From: Gemmatimonadota bacterium
GTDB lineage: Bacteria; Gemmatimonadota; Gemmatimonadetes; Palauibacterales; Palauibacteraceae
Reading direction: 5' to 3'
NCBI GenBank assembly: GCA_030598525.1
Contig: JAUVPT010000143.1
Coordinates: 1 to 5,222, forward strand
DNA: 5,222 bases
This document shows, piece after piece, positions 1-5,222 of this stretch (its first letter is position 1; every line of letters starts with the position of its first letter). The notes below the pieces were generated by a model, which was given only the letters and a program-made list of their open reading frames with translations, made no database searches and was not told the DNA's origin. The translations under genes were made by a program, and so were the position numbers.

Positions 1-71
1 CCGGGCATGGGAGGATCGAGGGCAAGAAGATCCGCCATGTCCGAGTACGCGGTCAGGCGGGGCGCAGTGTA
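1..71 (-). other. Leader-peptide-like segment at the PqqD protein C-terminus
   Basis: Codons for residues 123-146 of the PqqD-like protein. Y123, P126, L128 and L137 fall at the spacing of the lasso leader signature YxxPxLxxxGxxxxLT, with Ser132 in the Gly place and Leu138 in the Thr place. The run YTAPRL is nearly what I recall of the fusilassin leader (YTAPQL). The reading continues DPPMPG and leaves the window. Seen in sequence: the spacing match. Inferred: that it can occupy the RRE leader groove. Confidence 0.55.
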
Positions 72-437
72 CGGCGTCTGCTCGTCCACGTCCGCGATCA
101 CGGGCATGTCCGCGGAGACGGGGGACTCCGAGACCATGACCAGGCCCTCGTCCACCAGGTGCTCGACGAGGTCCGTTATGTCGGCGAGCGTCGATGACGG
201 GTCCACGCCGTAGGTTTCGGCGAGAGCGACAGCCACGTGAGCGAGGCTGTGACCGGAGGCGAGAAGTCGCCAGGCAACGGCGCTCACACCGTCGAGGCTG
301 TAGTACATCCCGTTCGCCACGTTCATGACCAGGATCTCACCGTCGATTTCCTTCGCCGCCACATCCCCCGAGTTGAGCTCTATCCTCTGCTCGGAGCCGA
401 TGGCCGTAAGGTGGACGGCTTGCGTGATGGGGTTCAT
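1..437 (-). CDS. PqqD-family RRE protein with leader-like C-terminal tail (3' end outside window)
   Basis: 145 full codons plus two bases are visible and the frame stays open at position 1. Residues about 22-101 match the PqqD/RiPP-recognition-element fold: beta strands with EIDGEILVMNV (31-41), NGMYYSLDGVSAVAWRLL (42-59), a helix through VALAETYGVDP (70-80), then a helix ending LVEHLVDEGLVMV (90-102). PqqD and lasso B1 proteins of this fold bind the leader peptide and present it to modifying enzymes. They are usually about 80-100 residues, so the extra 45 or more residues here are a distinct extension. Its visible end holds PYTAPRLTAYSDMADLLALD (122-141). The ATG at 437 overlaps the SDR stop (ATGA), with GGGAG 6 nt upstream. 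PqqD itself (PQQ synthesis) is unlikely because no pqq gene is nearby. Lasso B1-like or the HprK-associated PqqD chaperone subfamily fit better. Family call strong; pathway inferred from context. Confidence 0.85.
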   Translation of the reverse strand, partial: MNPITQAVHLTAIGSEQRIELNSGDVAAKEIDGEILVMNVANGMYYSLDGVSAVAWRLLASGHSLAHVAVALAETYGVDPSSTLADITDLVEHLVDEGLVMVSESPVSADMPVIADVDEQTPYTAPRLTAYSDMADLLALDPPMP

Positions 438-1231
438 GCGATTCTCCCGTGTTCAGCATGTTTGGGTGACCCGGGCTCCACCGCCGGGTCTTCGTGTAAT
501 TCCAGCGGAGCCCATTCCAGGGTTCGCCGGGTGCTTTCCAGATCAACGAGCCTGTCCGGAATGGGCGAGATTCCGTATACCACGTGGAATCCGCTCAGCG
601 GACGCTCCAGGCAGAGACGGAGGATGGTCCGGAGGTCGGCGACGCCCAATGCGGAGCGTTCCCGCACGGGCGGCACGAAATCGCGGGCGGGCTTCCAGAT
701 CACAGCACCAATGCGCACCGCGACGAAGCATTCGATACTTCCCGATTCGACAGCCATTCGGCCGGCCAGTTCGGCCGCAGCTTTCGACAGGCCGTACGGC
801 GTGTTCGGACTCGGGTGAGCCGGATCGGGAATCGGGCCCGGATCGGCGGCGGTATCCTCGAGTTCCCGCCGAACGGCCCAGTACGAACTCGCATAGACGA
901 CGCGAGGCACCCCGTGCCGGGCGGCCGCTTCCAGAACGTTCCATGTGCCCTCGACGTTGCCGCGCAGGGCATCTGTCAGCGCGGCCCTCGGACTCGGGTT
1001 TCCCGCCAGGTGAAGGACCGCATCCGCGCCCTCCAGGTGGTGCTCCCAGCCGAAGACCGGGCTGTCCGGCCCATAGCGACGTCGCGGAGGCTTCCCGGTA
1101 AGGTCCGCTCGGATCGAGTCGGAGTTCCCGGGTTGCCGGCGATCGAGCAGAACCAGCTCGTGGCTGTCCTCCAGCTCCAGGACCATCTGGCGGCCGATGC
1201 GCCCGACGGCGCCCGTAATGACGATCTTCAA
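434..1231 (-). CDS. NAD-dependent epimerase/dehydratase, uronate dehydrogenase-like (extended SDR)
   Basis: This 265-residue protein starts as MKIVITGAVGRIG, with the Rossmann GxxGxxG at G7, G10 and G13. D30 at the end of the second strand fits NAD preference. LHLAG is at 73-77, the active-site Ser region YASS at 113-116 and the catalytic YxxxK at Y146-K150 (YGLSK). VRIG (172-175), a short C-terminal half and a final LEW-P segment resemble bacterial uronate dehydrogenases (about 265 residues), which oxidise uronic acids to lactones. Nucleotide-sugar epimerases of the same superfamily are usually 300 residues or more. Substrate remains uncertain: a free uronate, a nucleotide sugar, or a sugar already on an acceptor. 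The TTG start at 1231 is 1 nt past the glycosyltransferase stop, with GGAAGG 9 nt upstream. In-frame GTG 1261 and TTG 1270 are possible but have no clear binding site and would put extra residues ahead of the Rossmann strand. The charged tail (about 246-265) looks disordered. The stop overlaps the next start in ATGA. Confidence 0.85.
   Translation of the reverse strand: MKIVITGAVGRIGRQMVLELEDSHELVLLDRRQPGNSDSIRADLTGKPPRRRYGPDSPVFGWEHHLEGADAVLHLAGNPSPRAALTDALRGNVEGTWNVLEAAARHGVPRVVYASSYWAVRRELEDTAADPGPIPDPAHPSPNTPYGLSKAAAELAGRMAVESGSIECFVAVRIGAVIWKPARDFVPPVRERSALGVADLRTILRLCLERPLSGFHVVYGISPIPDRLVDLESTRRTLEWAPLELHEDPAVEPGSPKHAEHGRIA
444..448 (-). promoter_or_regulatory. Ribosome binding site for the PqqD-family protein
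   Basis: GGGAG (in ACGGGAGAA) lies 6 nt before the ATG at 437 and inside the last codons of the SDR gene. Together with the ATGA stop/start overlap it fixes the start of the PqqD-family gene. Confidence 0.75.
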
Positions 1232-1232
1232 C

Positions 1233-2363
1233 TCAACCCGCCTTCCTTCGTTCGACGCCACGCCCGGCAAGGCGCTGGTACAGAGCGTCGTACTGGTCCA
1301 CGTATCGGTCGAACGAGAAAGTGGTCAGGCCATGTTCTCGTGCGGCCTGGCCAAAGCGGCGTGCCTGGTCCGGGTCTTCCAGGAGACGGAGCGCCGCACC
1401 GGCAAATGCCTGGGGATCGTCGCGCGGAACCGTAAAACCGGTTTCCCGGTGCCGTACGACTTCCGGGAGGCCGCCCACCCGGGAGGCCACGACCGGCCGA
1501 CCCATCAGCCCGGACTCGAGAGCCACAAGACCGAAGGACTCCTCCCTTGATGGCATGAGCACGATCGACGCCTTGTTGATCGTCTCGGGGACGTCGTCGG
1601 GGCTTACCCAGCCGGTGAAGCGCACCGCGTCCGCGAGTCCGAGTCGCCGCACCTGGCCTTCGAGGTCCGGCCGGGCCGGGCCGTCGCCAGCGATGGTGAG
1701 GCGGGCCGTCGGGAAGTTCTTCCGGATGATCGCGAACGCTTCCACGGCAACGTGAAAACCCTTGTCGTGAACCAGCCGGCCAAGGCAGAGCAGTTCGGGC
1801 GGATCGAAAGACAGGTCAGCCGGCAAGCGATCTGGAGCCGGCAGCCCGTTGGAGATAACGGACGACCGGTGTTCGATTTCCGGAACGGCACTCCGTGCCC
1901 CGTCGAGCGTCGAACGGGAGTTCCCAGTCACCCAGGTCGCTGCCCGCAGCAGGCGGTTGACCAGCGCGTCGTCGGTGCTCGTCAGCTCGTCCACCGGATG
2001 ACGGATGGCCATCACGAAAGGCGGATCATCAGGCGCAGCCGTCGCCAGGAGGTAGTAGCCACTCGGGCCGGAGAAATTCAGTTGGATCACGTCGGGGCGA
2101 AGCTCGCGCTTCAGACGAGCCAACTCAGTGCGGCACTGAATCACGGCCTCGATGTTCCGACCGGCGAGCGCCCTTCGGAACGGCAGCCGGTACACGGAGA
2201 TCCCCCTGACTTCGTCACGCGCCGGAAGGTCGTCGTCGCCTGACGAGGTAACGACCACCGGCTCGTGTCCCATCCGCCGCAGAGCGACCAGGGCGCGCAT
2301 GCTGAGCACCTCGATTCCGCCGATTGCGGGCCAGAAGACCTCCTGAACGAAGACGAGTTTCAC
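1233..2363 (-). CDS. Glycosyltransferase, GT-B fold, family 4-like
   Basis: This 376-residue protein is full length for family-4 retaining glycosyltransferases, which move a sugar from a nucleotide-sugar donor to an acceptor in the cytoplasm or at the membrane face. The N-terminal acceptor domain opens with a beta strand and the glycine loop PAIGGIE (12-18). The C-terminal donor domain has the strand CLGRLVHDKGF (193-203), carrying the GR...KG donor-phosphate pair, then AGDGP (225-229). The family EX7E motif is PSREESFGLVALE (271-283), with E275 and E283 as the key acids. VGGLPEVV (297-304) follows, typical of GT4. The GTG start at 2363 sits 6 nt after a GGAG and 10 nt after the transporter stop, so translation is coupled. 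Donor and acceptor are not predictable. The SDR enzyme next to it may make or alter its donor sugar. No transmembrane helix or signal peptide is apparent. Confidence 0.92.
   Translation of the reverse strand: MKLVFVQEVFWPAIGGIEVLSMRALVALRRMGHEPVVVTSSGDDDLPARDEVRGISVYRLPFRRALAGRNIEAVIQCRTELARLKRELRPDVIQLNFSGPSGYYLLATAAPDDPPFVMAIRHPVDELTSTDDALVNRLLRAATWVTGNSRSTLDGARSAVPEIEHRSSVISNGLPAPDRLPADLSFDPPELLCLGRLVHDKGFHVAVEAFAIIRKNFPTARLTIAGDGPARPDLEGQVRRLGLADAVRFTGWVSPDDVPETINKASIVLMPSREESFGLVALESGLMGRPVVASRVGGLPEVVRHRETGFTVPRDDPQAFAGAALRLLEDPDQARRFGQAAREHGLTTFSFDRYVDQYDALYQRLAGRGVERRKAG
1241..1249 (-). promoter_or_regulatory. Probable ribosome binding site for the SDR enzyme
   Basis: GAAGGAAGG ends 9 nt before the TTG at 1231, inside the end of the glycosyltransferase gene. 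It is weaker and farther than the other sites in the operon. With a TTG start it suggests lower or coupled translation. Confidence 0.5.
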
Positions 2364-2369
2364 TGTGCT

Positions 2370-2374
2370 CTCCT
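2370..2374 (-). promoter_or_regulatory. Ribosome binding site for the glycosyltransferase
   Basis: AGGAG uses the last base of the exporter TGA stop and lies 6 nt before the GTG at 2363. Stop codon, binding site and start are fused, which favours re-initiation by ribosomes finishing the exporter. It decides the GTG start over longer in-frame readings. Confidence 0.8.
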
Positions 2375-4197
2375 CAGCGCACTGCCTGGATGGGCCTCGC
2401 CGGGCGATCCGGCGCCGGCGGAACCATGGTCTCGGACTCGGACGACACGTGCTGCGCACTCCACAACCGGCCGTACAACGGGCAGTCATTCAGCAGCTCT
2501 TCGTGCGAACCGACGCCGGCCAGTTTCCCGGAGTCGAAGACGAGCAGCCTGCCCGCGTTGCGAAGCGTCGACAGCCGATGCGCCACGATGAACGTCGTCC
2601 GGCCCTCCATCAGCCGATCGATGGCCTTCTGCACTCGAACCTCGGAAATCGAGTCGAGACTCGACGTGGCCTCGTCGAGCAGGAGTATGGGAGCGTCCTT
2701 GAGGAGGGCCCGGGCGATCGAAACCCGCTGCGCCTGCCCACCGGACAGGCCGTGCCCGCCGATGCCGATCTTCGTGTCATAGCCTTCGGGCAGGGCTCGA
2801 ATCTCGTCGTGGATCCCGGCGGCCAGGGCCGCCGCCTCGATGTCCGCGCGAGACGCGCTCTCACGGCCGAACGCGATGTTGTCCGCTACGGAGGAGGAGA
2901 ACAGGAACGGGTCCTGGGTGACGACAGCGATCCGGCTGTACAGATCGGACAGCCGGACGTCGCGGAGATCGCGCCCGTCGAACAGCACTCGACCCGAGCT
3001 CGGATCGTAGAAGCGCGCGATGAGATTGAGCAGCGTCGTCTTGCCTGCCCCGGACGGCCCGACGATTCCAATCGTCTCTCCGGCCGTCACCTCGAACGAG
3101 ACCTGGTCCAGGACGGTCTCCTCGTCGTAGCGGAAGGAGACCTCGTCGAAGCGAATCGAAGTCGGTCCGCCCACGAGGGGCCTGGCGTCCGGGACGTCCA
3201 CCACCTCGGGGCGCGCATCCAGGATCTCACCGATACGCTGGACGGCCGCCGCGTGGTTCTTGACGCTGACGTAGGCGGAATTCACCTGGTTGACCGGTCC
3301 GTGTATCGAGCGCAGGGCCATCAGGAAGGCAAGCAGGGACGGCCATTCCAGGCGACCGTTCATGACATCGAATCCGCCGATCACGATCACGACCACGATC
3401 CCCAGGCCCGATAGCGAGCTCAGGTAGACGGAGGCCAGTGATCGTACGCGTACCATCTCGATCAGCTGATCGAAGTAGGCACGGCCCCTCTCGATCGCAG
3501 CATTCGCTTCTGCTTCCTCACCCTGGAACACCTTGATGACCCGGATGCCCTGGAGCAGTTGCAAAATCACATCGTACAGCACGTAACCGGTGCGCCGAAC
3601 GGCGAATGAACGGGCCAGAATGCGGCGGGCCGTGAGCACGATCGGTATGACGGCCAGGGGCAGAACGACGAGCGACCAGAGCGTAAGGCGGACGCTGAGC
3701 AGAAGCGCGGCGCCAAACAGAGCAGTCACGATGCACAGGTTCAGGAAGAGCCGCGCCATCGAAAGCACGACGGTCCGGAGCTGTGATACGTCGATACGGA
3801 TGGCCTGGATGATGTCGCCGTGGCTCTGGCGATCGAAGAACGGCACCGAGAGACCCAGGATGTGACGGATCAGCTTCTCCATCATGCCGAGTTCCAGCAC
3901 CTTCACGATGCGCTGCTGCGTGACCTGGTTGTCGAACGTGACGAGGCTGCTCGCCACGTAGGTCGCGATCAGCAGGGCAGCAACGACCCACAGTGCAGCG
4001 GCGGGACCGAACGTCGACGCCACCCAGGCTGCGAGCCCACCCCCGTTGCCCAGTACGCCGTTCAGGAACTCCCTGATCAGCAGGATCGCCGTCATCGACA
4101 GAAGCGAGGTGGCGACCGTCGTTGCCAGGAAGCGGAGGAGAAGCCCCTTTCGCCGGCGGAACAGGCTTACGAGGTAGTGTTTGCCGGGGAAGTCCAC
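2374..4197 (-). CDS. ABC exporter, fused transmembrane and ATPase domains
   Basis: The complete protein has 607 residues, the normal size for an MsbA/LmrA-type half-transporter that works as a homodimer in the inner membrane. Hydrophobic segments lie at about 20-41, 66-87, 148-168, 172-190, 259-275 and 284-297. The ATPase domain (about 345-580) is intact: Walker A GPSGAGKT at 380-387, Q-loop Q428, signature LSGGQ at 484-488, Walker B ILLLDE at 504-509, D-loop SSLD at 512-515 and H-loop H540. There is no N-terminal C39 peptidase domain, so it would export already processed cargo or a lipid/glycan. A Pro/Arg-rich tail (about 588-607) follows the ATPase. The GTG start at 4197 was chosen because AAAGGAG sits just upstream and the N-terminus then runs straight into a basic stretch and TM1; a longer reading would add 97 non-membrane residues over the neighbouring gene. 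Cargo cannot be read from the sequence. The neighbouring RRE protein suggests a modified peptide (LasD-like role), but glycolipid export is an alternative. Confidence 0.93.
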   Translation of the reverse strand: MDFPGKHYLVSLFRRRKGLLLRFLATTVATSLLSMTAILLIREFLNGVLGNGGGLAAWVASTFGPAAALWVVAALLIATYVASSLVTFDNQVTQQRIVKVLELGMMEKLIRHILGLSVPFFDRQSHGDIIQAIRIDVSQLRTVVLSMARLFLNLCIVTALFGAALLLSVRLTLWSLVVLPLAVIPIVLTARRILARSFAVRRTGYVLYDVILQLLQGIRVIKVFQGEEAEANAAIERGRAYFDQLIEMVRVRSLASVYLSSLSGLGIVVVIVIGGFDVMNGRLEWPSLLAFLMALRSIHGPVNQVNSAYVSVKNHAAAVQRIGEILDARPEVVDVPDARPLVGGPTSIRFDEVSFRYDEETVLDQVSFEVTAGETIGIVGPSGAGKTTLLNLIARFYDPSSGRVLFDGRDLRDVRLSDLYSRIAVVTQDPFLFSSSVADNIAFGRESASRADIEAAALAAGIHDEIRALPEGYDTKIGIGGHGLSGGQAQRVSIARALLKDAPILLLDEATSSLDSISEVRVQKAIDRLMEGRTTFIVAHRLSTLRNAGRLLVFDSGKLAGVGSHEELLNDCPLYGRLWSAQHVSSESETMVPPAPDRPARPIQAVR

Positions 4198-5222
4198 GGA
4201 ACTCCTTTCGAAAGGCGGTGAAGTTTGGTATTCCGTCGGACGGCGCGCGTCGGCGTCGGCCAGAACCTCGACCGGCCGCGCCCTCGATCCACAACGGCCG
4301 CGGCGTACAGCATGAGGTGGTAGGCCGCGACTTTGAGCAGGCTCCAGGACCGCACGACCCGGGCACGGAAGGTTTGACTGATGACCACGCCCCGGCGCGC
4401 CGAGTAGACATGCGCCATGGGATTCGTGCTGCCGCCAACCACACGGCGGGCCCACCGCAGCCGGCTTCTCCAGCCGGGCACCAGCCACAGGTGGAGAGCC
4501 CTTCGGGCCACCGTGCTGCGGAAGCCCTGCTGAGTCAGGACGTAGGCTTCCGGACGAAGCAGTGCGACATGGAAGCGTGCGATTCGCTCCATGTCGAAAT
4601 CGCGCAGAACTTCCGAGGGCACAGGAGTGTCCAGCAGGCGCCTGGTGAGCTGAAGAGCCAGCCCTACGACCGTCTGGTGACCTCCGTGGCGGGCTTGCCG
4701 CGCGACGTAGTTCCAGTCCACGTCCGCACCCGAGGCCACCGCTGCTGCGATCACCCGATCGATGTCCACCAGCCTCTTGAGCCGGGAGAACGAGTCCTCC
4801 CGGTTTTGCGCCGCGAGGTGCAGCACCATGTGCTCCGGCGACGGCACACGGACGGGCGAGGCGCCGTCACGCTCATACAGCACCGATCGATTCAGGAACG
4901 CTGCCGGGTCGAACTGGAACCCGTCGCCCCGTGGCGCCAGGTCCCAGTGAAGTTCGACTTCGAAGCCGTTCTCGTGAGATAACGACAGGTGATAGCCACG
5001 GCGAAGGTGCTCGCGTCGAGCCTCATCGGTCCAATGATCGACGTATCCGGCTCGGGCGAGCGCCTCGAGTCCGTGCTGGACCTGGTGGGCCGACACGAGC
5101 AGGTCCAGGTCGCCGGACAGTCGCTCAGCCGCCTCGGAGTAGACCGTCAGGCGAAGGGCACCGCCCTTGAGGACCAGCGGGACCAGGGACTGTTCTCGAA
5201 GCGCGTCGAGCAACCTGTCGCG
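4167..5222 (-). CDS. NTP_transf_5-type nucleotidyltransferase family protein (5' end outside window)
   Basis: 351 codons are visible. The frame is open through 5222, so the true start lies upstream; the TTG at 5213 is probably internal. Numbering from the first in-window codon, the sequence shows LKGGA at 18-22 and then SGDLDLL at about 36-42. This is the G...DxD signature of the nucleotidyltransferase fold, with D38 and D40 as likely metal ligands. An ELHWDL motif follows at about 90-95; in the uncharacterised NTP_transf_5 family (PF14907) a similar xHW segment follows the DxD strand. The C-terminal third is Arg-rich and has a hydrophobic stretch (nt 4290-4349), perhaps a membrane-associated or buried helix. 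The family's general reaction is unsettled. From memory, homologues occur in lasso-peptide clusters, and one (PsmN, pseudomycoidin) was linked to adding hexoses to a phosphorylated peptide. The gene ends in TAA and overlaps the ABC transporter start by 31 nt, so it is co-transcribed. Family call fairly sure; substrate unknown. Confidence 0.82.
   Translation of the reverse strand, partial: RDRLLDALREQSLVPLVLKGGALRLTVYSEAAERLSGDLDLLVSAHQVQHGLEALARAGYVDHWTDEARREHLRRGYHLSLSHENGFEVELHWDLAPRGDGFQFDPAAFLNRSVLYERDGASPVRVPSPEHMVLHLAAQNREDSFSRLKRLVDIDRVIAAAVASGADVDWNYVARQARHGGHQTVVGLALQLTRRLLDTPVPSEVLRDFDMERIARFHVALLRPEAYVLTQQGFRSTVARRALHLWLVPGWRSRLRWARRVVGGSTNPMAHVYSARRGVVISQTFRARVVRSWSLLKVAAYHLMLYAAAVVDRGRGRSRFWPTPTRAVRRNTKLHRLSKGVPWTSPANTTS
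4202..4208 (-). promoter_or_regulatory. Ribosome binding site for the ABC exporter
   Basis: AAAGGAG lies 4 nt before the GTG start at 4197, inside the coding region of the nucleotidyltransferase. It decides the exporter start and rules against the longer upstream reading. The spacing is slightly short but workable. Confidence 0.75.

Noticed and set aside
584..1435. Plus-strand open frames (also 325-1101) opposite the SDR and glycosyltransferase
   Set aside because: They cross the boundary between two well-supported minus-strand genes, and their composition is that of shadow frames.
2364..2373. Possible promoter, terminator or small precursor gene between the main genes
   Set aside because: The largest gap is 10 nt, occupied by a ribosome binding site. 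There is no space for a hairpin, promoter or precursor peptide anywhere in the window.
3379..3400. Short tandem repeat of GATCAC/GACCAC units
   Set aside because: It encodes Val/Ile residues of a transmembrane helix (VVVIVIGG) in the exporter; codon repetition explains it.
2365..3414. Long plus-strand open frame (349 codons) opposite the exporter ATPase domain
   Set aside because: It mirrors a gene with complete Walker A, LSGGQ and Walker B motifs. Its translation is Arg/Asp/Gly-rich with no recognisable domain, as expected of an antisense frame in GC-rich DNA.
3518..4444. Minus-strand open frame of 308 codons in another frame across the exporter and nucleotidyltransferase
   Set aside because: Arg/Pro-rich low-complexity translation that overlaps two real genes; the exporter transmembrane segments are in the other frame.
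4198..4488. N-terminal extension of the exporter by 97 residues
   Set aside because: The extension is hydrophilic, Arg/Pro-rich, without homology I recognise, and overlaps the nucleotidyltransferase. The GTG at 4197 has a clear AAAGGAG site.
4122..4982. Plus-strand open frame of 286 codons opposite the nucleotidyltransferase
   Set aside because: No domain, no convincing binding site, and the opposite strand carries the family motifs GDLDLL and HWDL.

Overview
The window comes from a GC-rich bacterium. Codon third positions are mostly G or C, starts are GTG, GTG, TTG and ATG, and most starts have AGGAG-type ribosome binding sites. Nothing in it fixes the phylum. I would only say a large-genome, GC-rich soil-type or environmental lineage, with low confidence.

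Layout: the whole window is one tightly packed minus-strand gene train, read from position 5222 down to position 1, with almost no non-coding DNA. In transcription order it holds: (1) a nucleotidyltransferase-fold protein of the NTP_transf_5 type, cut at its N-terminus by the window edge (4167-5222); (2) a complete 607-residue ABC half-transporter/exporter with fused membrane and ATPase domains (2374-4197); (3) a GT-B fold, family 4-like glycosyltransferase of 376 residues (1233-2363); (4) a 265-residue Rossmann NAD-dependent epimerase/dehydratase most like uronate dehydrogenases (434-1231); (5) a PqqD-family, RiPP-recognition-element (RRE) protein, cut at its C-terminus by the window edge (1-437). 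The junctions are a 31-nt overlap, a 10-nt gap, a 1-nt gap and a 4-nt ATGA overlap. This points to one operon with translational coupling. No promoter, terminator, RNA gene, CRISPR array or mobile element was seen.

How the genes may work together: a PqqD-like RRE binds the leader of a ribosomally made peptide and hands it to modifying enzymes. A stand-alone RRE together with an NTP_transf_5 protein and a single-chain ABC exporter recalls the split-B1/B2 lasso-peptide clusters (paeninodin/pseudomycoidin type). It also recalls the related HprK-like kinase/PqqD/nucleotidyltransferase sets found beside exopolysaccharide loci. The inserted glycosyltransferase and uronate-dehydrogenase-like enzyme add a sugar theme, so a sugar-decorated peptide or a peptide-linked glycan system is a reasonable hypothesis. 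The precursor peptide, an asparagine-synthetase-like cyclase, a B2-type peptidase and any kinase would have to lie outside the window.

The most interesting signal is in the PqqD protein. Past the RRE domain it carries a tail that reads Y-x-x-P-x-L-x-x-x-S-x-x-x-x-L, very close to the YxxPxLxxxGxxxxLT signature of lasso leader peptides. The recognition protein therefore seems to carry its own leader mimic, or a fused precursor that continues past position 1.
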